From: Candidatus Heimdallarchaeota archaeon
GTDB lineage: Archaea; Asgardarchaeota; Heimdallarchaeia; Heimdallarchaeales; Heimdallarchaeaceae
DNA length: 6,709 bases
Direction of reading: 5' to 3'
Assembly: GCA_023135215.1 (NCBI GenBank)
Contig: JAGLTP010000028.1
Span: forward strand, 1-6,709
Shown here: positions 1 to 5,531 of the stretch, one piece after another
Numbering within the stretch: position 1 is the stretch's first letter
How the letters are laid out: the number at the start of each line of letters is the position of its first letter
Made by a program: the position numbers and the translations under genes
Notes under the pieces: generated by a model
The model's database searches: none
What the model was told of the DNA's origin: nothing
The model's input: the letters and a program-made list of their open reading frames with translations, nothing else

Positions 1-456
1 GAAAAAATCAAATCAGCCCCTTTGCGATTAGGAGGAGTGAAGAAAAGTTACTCCGATTATTTTCTTGTTGTTGGAGATGCAGCAGGACATATTGACCCAT
101 TAACAGGTGAAGGAATCCAATATGCGATGGATGCAGGAAAGATAGCAGCTGATGTACTGAAAGAAGCTTTTGAGCGAGGAGATTTCAGTGATAAAGCTTT
201 CAGGAAGTATCAACATCTTTGGATGAAATCTTTTGGAAGAGATTTCAAATGGTCTGCAAGAATGGTGAAAGTTCTAGCTAGAAAACCCATTTTTCTAGAT
301 GCTTTTGCATATTTATGTCAGAATAAGGGACCAAAGTATATGATAAAATGGGCAAAAATTATGACTGGATCACAACCTAAATTGAGTTTCTTTTTACCAA
401 ATTTAGCTCTCCCATTATTATTCGCAGCTCTCAAATTAGGTTTAAAGAGAAGTTAA
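1..456 (+). CDS. Geranylgeranyl reductase-like FAD-dependent oxidoreductase, C-terminal part (5' truncated by window)
   Basis: The frame is open from base 1 to the TAA at 454-456, so the gene begins upstream of the window and only its last 151 residues are seen. Residues 24-39 carry VGDAAGHIDPLTGEGI, the second FAD-contacting motif of the geranylgeranyl reductase / p-hydroxybenzoate hydroxylase-fold flavoproteins. It is followed by the long helix that lines the flavin site (YAMDAGKIAADVL). Members of this family reduce isoprenoid double bonds (in archaea, those of the geranylgeranyl chains of membrane lipids) or act as related FAD oxidoreductases. The GEGI form, rather than GGGI, also occurs in bacterial-type members, so the exact substrate is open. 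The last 25 residues are hydrophobic and end in KRS, suggesting a membrane-associated tail. A TTG at 22 is an internal codon, not a start. The gene converges on the propeller gene 44 bp downstream. The family call is firm; a lipid-saturation role is inferred. Confidence 0.85.
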   Translation, partial: EKIKSAPLRLGGVKKSYSDYFLVVGDAAGHIDPLTGEGIQYAMDAGKIAADVLKEAFERGDFSDKAFRKYQHLWMKSFGRDFKWSARMVKVLARKPIFLDAFAYLCQNKGPKYMIKWAKIMTGSQPKLSFFLPNLALPLLFAALKLGLKRS

Positions 457-500
457 ATTCATAATTTGAGAAGTAGATTAAGAAAAGGATGAAGGAGTAA

Positions 501-1838
501 TCATTTCCTTCTTCTTAAAACGATTACAACTACAAAAATACTCACAATAAACATTAAAGCTGATAGAGAAGAGTATTCACTTACTTCGGTTGATATTTGA
601 AGATTTAGCTTGTAAATTAGCTTATTTTTATGATGAGTTATCCAGACATTTTTATTAGAATCTAAAGTAATCCCATTTGAATAGTTTGTTGGGATATTAT
701 AGGAGTTAAAAGTTGTTCCATCACTTGGTGATATTTGGAAAACTTTATTCAAGATATTGTCACAGATTACAAGAAATTCTCCATCAAAATCAATACCGGC
801 TATATTTGAACCAGGTATTGGTAAAGAATCAATAAGAGAACCAGTTGTTTTATTGATTTTATGTAACAGATCATCTACATAATTTGCTAACCAGAGATTG
901 GTTCCATCAAAAGTTAGACCTCCATAACTAAGTACAGACGTGCTTATCGAGTCAACAAGATCAAAAGAAGTGTTGTATTTGGATATTATTGAACTACCAT
1001 ATTCAGAAATCCAATAATAAGTTCCATCAAAAGCTAAACCTGAAGGGCTGAATATACCAATCGTCCAGTTATTTACTAACTCACCTGTAAATGGATTATA
1101 CTGATGCATCTTCTTATGATTCCAATAACCTCCACCAACTAAATTCCACAGGTAATCATTATACCACACTAGTCCTCTGGGGAAAGAAACAGCAGAAGGG
1201 ATTACATCTAGGATATCATCATTTAGAAGATCAGATTTAGTAACTTTGTTATAGATTTTTAATTCTCTGAACCAGCATTCTCGATGCCAATTGGTTGAAT
1301 GTCCATCACCATAACCTAAGAAGATTACAATATCATCCAGATCACTGAAGAGATGAGTGAATTCATTGAATAAAAAACCAGAATCCAAAGTTCCAGTTCG
1401 CCACTTATCCCAGAAATAGATCTGTTCTTTGGTGATATTGTTGTAAATAATCATCTCAAAACCAATAGAATCAATATGACCACCTATAGCTCTAGCTTCA
1501 AATTCAACATGAATTCCATCTCCAAGAAGAGGAACATTGGCATAAGCTCCAACATTGACTTCAAAAGTTCCAGTTGTTTCTGCAAAATGCATAACTGTAT
1601 CATTAATATCATAAGAATATCCACTCCCAGGAAGATAATTACATGGTTCAGTATAACCTCTAGGTTGCTGACCAACTGTCCAGTTTAAATCTTCTATAGT
1701 AAGATATGAAGAACCAAATTCTTCTGTTTTATTTTCTGTAATTAAATTAGTTTGAGTCATAGTTGTTGTGTTTATTGGAACAACTAGAAAACTAAAACAA
1801 ATGATAATAGTTATTGCTATTTTTTTCCCCATATACAT
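501..1838 (-). CDS. Exported, C-terminally anchored beta-propeller protein (paralogue 1)
   Basis: Predicted 445-residue surface protein. I chose the ATG at 1838 because AGAGGT lies 6 nt upstream on the minus strand and a TATA box is correctly placed; the longer open frame to 1913 would run through that promoter. Residues 4-20 form a signal peptide or N-terminal membrane segment (GKK then IAITIIICFSFLVV). Residues about 45-205 are a beta-rich domain with the signature DLNWTVGQQPRG and MHFAETTGTF, resembling a jelly-roll or sugar-binding sandwich. Residues about 212-418 hold at least five propeller repeats of the type GLAFDGTYYWISE...KYN, related in style to NHL/SMP-30-like propellers. A single membrane helix ends in RRRK, so the bulk should face outward. 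There are at least nine N-X-S/T sequons. It is a tandem paralogue of the next gene upstream. The ligand is unknown; adhesion, glycan binding or an extracellular scaffold role are all possible. Confidence 0.85.
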   Translation of the reverse strand: MYMGKKIAITIIICFSFLVVPINTTTMTQTNLITENKTEEFGSSYLTIEDLNWTVGQQPRGYTEPCNYLPGSGYSYDINDTVMHFAETTGTFEVNVGAYANVPLLGDGIHVEFEARAIGGHIDSIGFEMIIYNNITKEQIYFWDKWRTGTLDSGFLFNEFTHLFSDLDDIVIFLGYGDGHSTNWHRECWFRELKIYNKVTKSDLLNDDILDVIPSAVSFPRGLVWYNDYLWNLVGGGYWNHKKMHQYNPFTGELVNNWTIGIFSPSGLAFDGTYYWISEYGSSIISKYNTSFDLVDSISTSVLSYGGLTFDGTNLWLANYVDDLLHKINKTTGSLIDSLPIPGSNIAGIDFDGEFLVICDNILNKVFQISPSDGTTFNSYNIPTNYSNGITLDSNKNVWITHHKNKLIYKLNLQISTEVSEYSSLSALMFIVSIFVVVIVLRRRK

Positions 1839-1883
1839 AGATTTACCTCTTAAAGACAAACTAGTATTTAGAAGAAATGTTTG

Positions 1884-1894
1884 TATATATATTT
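1884..1894 (-). promoter_or_regulatory. TATA box for propeller paralogue 1
   Basis: The minus strand reads AAATATATATA here, 46-56 nt upstream of the ATG at 1838, preceded by an A-rich stretch that could serve as a TFB-recognition element. It predicts a transcript start near 1862 and a leader of about 20-25 nt containing the AGAGGT ribosome site. It aligns without gaps with the TATA box of paralogue 2. Confidence 0.6.
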
Positions 1895-1926
1895 TTGGGC
1901 TAGCAAATTGCAAAGGTATTTTTATT

Positions 1927-1944
1927 GAATTTTTTTACCTAGTT
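1927..1944. repeat. 18-bp upstream element, copy 1
   Basis: GAATTTTTTTACCTAGTT is identical to 3417-3434. It lies 89 nt from the start codon of paralogue 1 and about 35-40 bp beyond its TATA box. It overlaps the TAA stop of paralogue 2 at 1943-1945. Extended leftward, 1918-1944 matches 3408-3434 at 25 of 27 positions. Its strand cannot be assigned. It may be a regulator-binding site or simply the best preserved part of a tandem duplication. Confidence 0.8.
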
Positions 1945-3328
1945 ATATTTGTTTTCTTTTCTTAATTTTAAATAAACACAAAACAAATATTGGTACTATT
2001 AGAACAAAAACTGATATGGATAAAGTAACTGTCGGTTGCTCTTCAGGTGGTTCTTCAGGTGGTTCTTCAAGTGATCCATTCAGAACTAAATTAAGTTTAT
2101 ATATCAACTTACCATCAATATCGCTAATCCACACATTCTTATTATCATCTAATGTTATTCCCCAGCCTTTGTGTAATGGCAGTTCATAAATTTCTATGAT
2201 TGATCCATTTGTCGGTGAGAATCTTATAATATGGTTTGAAAAATAGTCGCAACTTATTAAACACTCTCCATCGAATTCAAGAGAAACATCTCTTAATCCT
2301 GGTGTGAGAATAGTATCCAAAACATTTCCAGAGTATCTCTCAATCTTATAAATAAGATCATCATAAAAATTTACTACCCATAAATATTGCCCATCAAAAG
2401 CTAATCCACCCCAAGCTTCAAAAGGAAGTGCAAAAGTATCAACCAAATTGAGAAAAGAATCATATTTTCTCAAAACTGTCCCCCCACCCTCAGAAACCCA
2501 GAAATACTCACCATCGAAAGTTATATCATAAGGATGGTAATCTATATCAAGTTCCATCAAAACATCTCCTGTTTGTGCATCATATTTGAATATTTTATCA
2601 TATGTATACCCTCTACCTGCTAAAGACCAAATTGCTTCATCTTTCCAGTATATACCTCTTGGATTTGAATAATTTGAGCTAAAAACAGTAGGGATCTCTT
2701 CTGAAACTATATCTTCTTCTGAAAATTCATTATATAATTTCAAATCTCTAACCCAATTTTCTTTATTCCAATTTGCTGTATGCCCATCTCCAAAACCAAG
2801 AAAAAGAATAACTTCGTGAAAACCTTCAAAGAGGATAGGAAAATCAAACGATAGATAACCTGTATCTAAATCTCCCGTTTTATGAATTACATCCCAATAA
2901 TATATCAACATTAGTGTTTCAGGATGATAGACCAGCATTTGAATACTTACAGCATCAATATGATTTGCTCTTGCTCTGCCATTAAAAGTTATTCTAAGAC
3001 CTTCATTTTCTATTGGAATTATTGCATGGGCTCCTACCCAAACATCATACGTACCTGTAGTTTCAAAGAAATGCATACCAGTGTCGTTTAATTCATAATC
3101 ATAACCAGAACCAAGAGAAAAATTTAAGGGAATTGTCCAGTTTCTTGGTTGCATTCCTATTGTCCAGTCTAAATCATTTATAGTTAAATAAGTTGAACTC
3201 ATATCTCCCTGGTTGATAAAATCATTGGATGATAACAAGCTTGAGGATGATAACTTGAGATAGGAATTATTAGGAACAGACGCAAAAAGCAAAAAAAGAA
3301 TCGTCAGAATCAGATATTTGTGTTTCAT
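1943..3328 (-). CDS. Exported, C-terminally anchored beta-propeller protein (paralogue 2)
   Basis: Predicted 461-residue paralogue of the neighbouring gene. I chose the ATG at 3328 because GAGG lies 6 nt upstream with a TATA box at 3374-3382; the TTG at 3340 overlaps this ribosome site. A signal segment (YLILTILFLLFASV) is followed by the same beta-rich domain at about residues 45-215 (DLDWTIGMQPRNW, MHFFETTGTYDVWVGAH, LFLGFGDGHTANW). A propeller follows at about residues 218-415 with five repeats such as GLAFDGQYLWVVNFYDDLIYKIE. A Glu-Pro-rich linker (EEPPEEPPEEQP) then leads to one membrane helix and a basic KIKKRKQI end. Six N-X-S/T sequons are visible. Compared with paralogue 1 it has the longer acidic proline linker, which could extend the domain from the membrane. 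The two genes are 104 bp apart and each has its own promoter. The fold is well supported; the ligand is unknown. Confidence 0.85.
   Translation of the reverse strand: MKHKYLILTILFLLFASVPNNSYLKLSSSSLLSSNDFINQGDMSSTYLTINDLDWTIGMQPRNWTIPLNFSLGSGYDYELNDTGMHFFETTGTYDVWVGAHAIIPIENEGLRITFNGRARANHIDAVSIQMLVYHPETLMLIYYWDVIHKTGDLDTGYLSFDFPILFEGFHEVILFLGFGDGHTANWNKENWVRDLKLYNEFSEEDIVSEEIPTVFSSNYSNPRGIYWKDEAIWSLAGRGYTYDKIFKYDAQTGDVLMELDIDYHPYDITFDGEYFWVSEGGGTVLRKYDSFLNLVDTFALPFEAWGGLAFDGQYLWVVNFYDDLIYKIERYSGNVLDTILTPGLRDVSLEFDGECLISCDYFSNHIIRFSPTNGSIIEIYELPLHKGWGITLDDNKNVWISDIDGKLIYKLNLVLNGSLEEPPEEPPEEQPTVTLSISVFVLIVPIFVLCLFKIKKRKQI
2041..2073. repeat. 12-bp tandem repeat encoding the Glu-Pro linker
   Basis: CTTCAGGTGGTT is present twice in exact form (2041-2052, 2053-2064), followed by a partial, changed third copy. 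On the minus strand it encodes the EEPP units of the stalk of paralogue 2. The unit keeps the reading frame, so slippage would change stalk length by four residues per unit. Confidence 0.75.
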
Positions 3329-3372
3329 TCTTTTCCTCAAGCTCTCTTATTCATAGAATTAGTAGTTGGAAA

Positions 3373-3383
3373 ACTTTTATACT
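3373..3383 (-). promoter_or_regulatory. TATA box for propeller paralogue 2
   Basis: The minus strand reads AGTATAAAAGT, with the A-rich CGCAAAG just upstream as a likely TFB-recognition element. It sits 45-55 nt upstream of the ATG at 3328, the same position as in paralogue 1. Confidence 0.65.
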
Positions 3384-3416
3384 TTGCGTATTAAAATTGT
3401 ATCAAAGATTTTTGTC

Positions 3417-3434
3417 GAATTTTTTTACCTAGTT
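3417..3434. repeat. 18-bp upstream element, copy 2
   Basis: Identical to 1927-1944 and exactly 89 nt from the start codon of paralogue 2. This copy lies in the 148-bp divergent region and abuts the TATA box of the ANL gene, overlapping it by two bases. A protein bound here could therefore affect both directions. Confidence 0.8.
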
Positions 3435-3440
3435 TATAAA
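3433..3440 (+). promoter_or_regulatory. TATA box for the ANL-type gene
   Basis: TTTATAAA is a textbook archaeal TATA element. The start of transcription would fall near 3460, leaving a leader of roughly 15 nt that just includes AGGTGA at 3463-3468. Confidence 0.65.
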
Positions 3441-3462
3441 GCAATTTACCATATTCATGGTT

Positions 3463-3468
3463 AGGTGA
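3463..3468 (+). promoter_or_regulatory. Shine-Dalgarno site fixing the ANL start
   Basis: AGGTGA is a strong archaeal ribosome-binding site 8 nt before the ATG at 3477. It overlaps the upstream GTG at 3465, so that GTG is not the start. Confidence 0.7.
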
Positions 3469-3476
3469 ATATAAAC

Positions 3477-4631
3477 ATGGCGTCTACATCCACCGCGAAA
3501 AGTTCTGTAGCGAACAAAATCGATCAGATAGATTTCCTTACAGAATGTGTGAATATAGCAATAGGAGAAGAAACAGGTTCTCCTTATTTGATAAAATTAG
3601 CAAAGGAAAAGGGGATAAACAAAGGTGACATCAACGATTGGGTTGATTTAGCAGAAAAACTAGGACCAACTGATCCTAGTGTATTTAGAGAATTCCCCGT
3701 AAATTATACAACAACCAAATGGGCACACGAGTTTTATGCAAAAACTCCTGGAGCAGAATTACAAGTAGCTGAGACAGGAGGCACTACGGGCCCACCTAAA
3801 AAAAATATACTACTAGCAAATACTACTCGAATAGATTTCGATGATATGGACTACTTTGATTTAGAAACAGATACATTCAATGTATTAGTTAAACTAGCTC
3901 TTGATAACATGAAAGACTTCGGTATACCTTTAGATTTAACTTATCTAGCCACAGTTCCTACAGGACCCCATACAATCGGAAAATGGACTCTCAAGTCGTT
4001 TGAGAGAGATATAGCTAAATCAGTTTTCATGATTGATTTGGATCCTCGTTTCGTTAAAATAGCTATGATGACTGATCCCAAAATTGGTGGCCTTTACATG
4101 AAACATATGCAAGATCAAGTACAGCATCTAGTTAAGCAAGAATTTCCTTTTATTCAAGGATTATTCATTACTGGAGTCTTAATTGAAAAGATGTTTCCGA
4201 TGATACAAAATCTTAGAGAGAAGGGTAATCTTCAAGTGATTATACATGGAGGAACTCCTTTGTCCAATGAGACACTAAAAGTCCTTACTAAAGACATGGG
4301 ACTTCCTGTTTGTGGGTTCTATGGGCAAAGTTTGTTTGGAACTGCTTTCCAATCTCCTGATTTCGAAGATTATCACATCGACTACTATCCTCATCCCCGT
4401 ATGAACATGTTTGTTGTTAATGATCCTTCCGATATTACTACCAGAGTTAACTACGGTGAACAAGGAACAGTTGTCTCTCAAAGAATTAGTCCTGAGACAG
4501 TTATTCCCGCTCTAGTTCAAACTGGTGATATTGCAACTTTGATCAAACCTAAAGGAAAATTCGACTATTGCGACGGAGTTAGAGATCCTCATCGAGACCT
4601 CTCTCAAGGTCAACAAATGGGTGTCTACTAA
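3477..4631 (+). CDS. Adenylate-forming (ANL-type) enzyme, core domain only
   Basis: A 384-residue protein that starts at the ATG behind AGGTGA. Residues 100-108 read TGGTTGPPK, the phosphate-binding loop (A3) of the acyl/aryl-CoA synthetase, adenylation-domain and luciferase superfamily. IIHGGTPLS and residues 280-289 (GFYGQSLFGT) match the A4/A5 region that contacts adenine and substrate. Residues 349-352 (TGDI) match A7, whose Asp binds the ribose. Only about 32 residues follow, so the mobile C-terminal domain with the A8 hinge and the A10 catalytic lysine is absent. The family would form an acyl- or aryl-adenylate from ATP and a carboxylic acid. PaaK-like ligases (about 430 aa) and LuxE-like acyl-protein synthetases (about 370 aa) are the nearest size classes. 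The substrate is not evident. The gene is divergent from the propeller genes, and its 3' end recurs at about 5249-5348. The cytoplasmic location is inferred from the lack of a signal peptide. Confidence 0.75.
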   Translation: MASTSTAKSSVANKIDQIDFLTECVNIAIGEETGSPYLIKLAKEKGINKGDINDWVDLAEKLGPTDPSVFREFPVNYTTTKWAHEFYAKTPGAELQVAETGGTTGPPKKNILLANTTRIDFDDMDYFDLETDTFNVLVKLALDNMKDFGIPLDLTYLATVPTGPHTIGKWTLKSFERDIAKSVFMIDLDPRFVKIAMMTDPKIGGLYMKHMQDQVQHLVKQEFPFIQGLFITGVLIEKMFPMIQNLREKGNLQVIIHGGTPLSNETLKVLTKDMGLPVCGFYGQSLFGTAFQSPDFEDYHIDYYPHPRMNMFVVNDPSDITTRVNYGEQGTVVSQRISPETVIPALVQTGDIATLIKPKGKFDYCDGVRDPHRDLSQGQQMGVY

Positions 4632-4662
4632 AAATATTTAATCAACTGGGAGGTTGATTTTT
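4602..4662 (+). repeat. Direct repeat A: 3' end of ANL gene plus hairpin
   Basis: This stretch recurs at 5319-5380. Over 4602-4630 the two copies differ at one base. Past the stop codon they stay similar through the hairpin, with a 2-nt length difference before the stem. The copies are 717 bp apart and flank the toxin-antitoxin genes. Confidence 0.85.
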
Positions 4663-4687
4663 CTTTCTTTTCTTTTTCCTTTTCCTT
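4640..4687 (+). terminator. Hairpin plus pyrimidine tract after the ANL gene
   Basis: AATCAAC (4640-4646) pairs with GTTGATT (4653-4659) around a TGGGAG loop. An uninterrupted run of about 30 T/C bases follows, 4658-4687. It starts 9 nt after the stop codon. Archaeal termination mainly needs the U-rich tract. The hairpin is also kept in the second copy, so it may have a role of its own such as 3'-end stability. Confidence 0.7.
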
Positions 4688-4696
4688 ATTATTCTT

Positions 4697-4706
4697 AATT
4701 AAAAAT
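4697..4706 (+). promoter_or_regulatory. Possible TATA box for the toxin-antitoxin operon
   Basis: AATTAAAAAT lies 42-51 nt upstream of the antitoxin ATG, the same placement as the better TATA boxes in this window. The match is weak in such AT-rich DNA. Confidence 0.35.
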
Positions 4707-4728
4707 CTTTAAGAAGAATGGAAATATC

Positions 4729-4744
4729 AGTGAATCAGTGAATC
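4729..4744 (+). repeat. Tandem 8-bp repeat at the antitoxin start
   Basis: AGTGAATC occurs twice head to tail, ending 3 nt before the ATG at 4748. The second AGTGA may also serve as the ribosome site. The position would suit an operator for autoregulation of the module. Confidence 0.5.
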
Positions 4745-4747
4745 TAT

Positions 4748-4936
4748 ATGACATCGTCTATAGAACAAGAAATCAAAAATATAAAGGTAAGATTGGAAGA
4801 GCTCTATGCTATTTCAAATACAATTCTTCAATTACTTTTACCTGAAGAAGATGCATTTTCTGACGAAATTTCTGCAATTGAAAGTGATGAAGATATAGTT
4901 GATGAGGAAGAGCTTTTTAAGGAGTTAACAAGTTGA
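4748..4936 (+). CDS. Putative antitoxin of a RelE/ParE-type module
   Basis: A 62-residue protein directly upstream of, and overlapping, the RelE-like toxin gene. Residues about 4-31 form a predicted amphipathic helix (IEQEIKNIKVRLEELYAISNTILQLLL) that could dimerise. Residues 32-62 are strongly acidic, with 14 Asp/Glu, suited to wrapping around the basic toxin. No helix-turn-helix or ribbon-helix-helix DNA-binding domain is evident, so autoregulation by this protein alone is uncertain. The ATG at 4748 follows AGTGA at 4737-4741 with a 6-nt gap. The reading frame ends in TGA overlapping the TTG start of the toxin. The role rests mainly on gene order, size and charge; I do not recognise a named antitoxin family. 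Confidence 0.7.
   Translation: MTSSIEQEIKNIKVRLEELYAISNTILQLLLPEEDAFSDEISAIESDEDIVDEEELFKELTS
4919..4924 (+). promoter_or_regulatory. Internal Shine-Dalgarno site deciding the toxin TTG start
   Basis: AAGGAG inside the antitoxin gene lies 8 nt before the TTG at 4933. This supports that rare start and implies coupled translation from the antitoxin message. Confidence 0.65.
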
Positions 4937-5199
4937 CATATGAAATTTCTATAAAGAAATCAGCTCTTAAATTTCTAAAAACGTTGAGTAATTCACAAAA
5001 AGCAGTTATCTATGATTTTCTTTTGGACATTAAGAAACAGGCAGTTCCAAGTAAGAAATTTGATGTTGTTAAACTCAAGGACATCTCTAATACATTCAGA
5101 GCTCGATTTGGGAAAATCAGAGTTGTTTACTCAGTTTCATGGAGAGAAAGAAAAATTCTCATTCATTTTATTGGTTGGAGAAAAGATGCATATAAATAA
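4933..5199 (+). CDS. relE: RelE/ParE-superfamily toxin
   Basis: An 88-residue basic protein with the full RelE/ParE layout. MTYEISIKKSALKFLKTL is the first strand and helix, and residues 22-36 form helix 2. NTFRARFGKIRVVYSV (53-68) and ILIHFIGWRKDAYK (75-88) form the central sheet. The pattern R56, R58, G60, R63, Y66, R83, K84, Y87 matches the conserved basic and aromatic positions seen in archaeal RelE toxins, which cut mRNA at the ribosome. Some relatives (ParE) instead poison gyrase, and the sequence alone does not fully separate the two. Translation starts at TTG, overlapping the antitoxin stop by 4 nt (TTGA) with AAGGAG upstream. The length is normal for the family and no key region is missing, so it should be functional. 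It lies between two direct repeats. Confidence 0.85.
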   Translation: MTYEISIKKSALKFLKTLSNSQKAVIYDFLLDIKKQAVPSKKFDVVKLKDISNTFRARFGKIRVVYSVSWRERKILIHFIGWRKDAYK

Positions 5200-5225
5200 C
5201 AAATGTTACGCTTTTCTCTTCTTCT
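5197..5225 (+). terminator. Possible transcript end of the toxin-antitoxin operon
   Basis: TAACA/TGTTA (5197-5201, 5204-5208) forms a short inverted repeat over the toxin stop codon. It is followed by the pyrimidine run CTTTTCTCTTCTTCT (5211-5225). The U-rich tract is the more credible signal; the stem is only 5 bp with a 2-nt spacer. Confidence 0.35.
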
Positions 5226-5248
5226 ACTGTGTTCTATTCTAAACATAA

Positions 5249-5348
5249 CTTTCAGAAATTATTGAATCCAAATGTAAATTCGATATTTTTATTGTTTTCA
5301 AGATCCCTCAGAGGTTTGTCTCAAGGACAACAAATGGGTGTCTACTAA
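5249..5348 (+). pseudogene. Relic of a second ANL-type gene (3' end only)
   Basis: The last 10 codons (5316-5345) encode LSQGQQMGVY, identical to the end of the intact ANL protein, then TAA. Leu, Gly and the nearby Arg use different synonymous codons in the two copies, which suggests descent from a separate functional gene rather than a fresh DNA copy. Further upstream, in a frame offset by a net 2-nt loss, 5249-5311 reads LSEIIESKCKFD...KIPQR. This aligns without gaps to IATLIKPKGKFD...RDPHR of the intact gene. No start codon or other core motif remains. The last 30 bases are certain; the extension to 5249 is tentative. Confidence 0.6.
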
Positions 5349-5380
5349 AAAATAATTTTTTCAACTGGGAAGTTGATTTT
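5319..5380 (+). repeat. Direct repeat B: 3' end of ANL gene plus hairpin
   Basis: Second copy of 4602-4662, 717 bp downstream, on the other side of the toxin-antitoxin module. Similarity continues through stop codon, A-rich spacer and hairpin, and fades in the pyrimidine tract. Confidence 0.85.
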
Positions 5381-5385
5381 TCTTT
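5361..5385 (+). terminator. Hairpin plus T-rich tract after the ANL relic
   Basis: TCAACT (5361-5366) pairs with AGTTGA (5371-5376) around GGGA, followed by TTTTTCTTT. Relative to the first copy, a G-to-A change in the descending arm creates an extra T-A pair next to the loop, so the hairpin is still fully paired even though the gene before it is broken. Confidence 0.6.
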
Positions 5386-5442
5386 TCTTCATCTTTCTAC
5401 TATTAAATTCTTTATGGGAGATAATAGAAATTACCTAATCAG

Positions 5443-5491
5443 AATCTCAAATATGCTAGAAATTAACTCAAAGCTTGAAGTATTTGAGATT
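5443..5491. repeat. Perfect 11-bp inverted repeat with 27-nt spacer
   Basis: AATCTCAAATA (5443-5453) is the exact reverse complement of TATTTGAGATT (5481-5491). The spacer includes a smaller TCAA-AGC-TTGA hairpin at 5468-5478. It could be an operator pair, a structured leader or a small RNA end. Confidence 0.7.
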
Positions 5492-5508
5492 ATTTAATCT
5501 AAATTTAG
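5487..5508. repeat. Overlapping palindromes AGATTA-TT-TAATCT and CTAAATTTAG
   Basis: 5487-5500 is a perfect 14-bp palindrome sharing its left arm with the right arm of the 11-bp inverted repeat, so the AGATT segment can pair either upstream or downstream. CTAAATTTAG (5499-5508) overlaps it again. TGCTAG (5454-5459) also pairs with CTAGCA (5521-5526). Confidence 0.6.
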
Positions 5509-5531
5509 GATACTTTTAGACTAGCAGTAAA

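Noticed and set aside
480..512. Hairpin between the convergent genes at 456 and 501
   Set aside because: The arms pair only with bulges, and the region is explained by the end of the propeller gene.
1839..1913. N-terminal extension of propeller paralogue 1 to 1913
   Set aside because: It would cover the TATA box and the AGAGGT site, and it puts 25 residues before a good signal peptide.
5012..5242. Open frame of 76 codons overlapping the toxin
   Set aside because: It is a shadow of the toxin gene in another frame, with low-complexity translation past the toxin stop.
5348..5400. Short minus-strand ORF starting with ATG and rich in Lys
   Set aside because: About 15 codons antisense to the terminator hairpin and T-tract; the sequence reflects the A/T tracts.
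5431..5440. TTACCTAATC as a third copy of the upstream element
   Set aside because: Only TTACCTA is shared with the 18-bp element, which is expected by chance in this composition.
5443..5491. CRISPR or insertion-sequence ends
   Set aside because: No repeated spacer-repeat units, no transposase gene and no target-site duplication at the inverted repeat.
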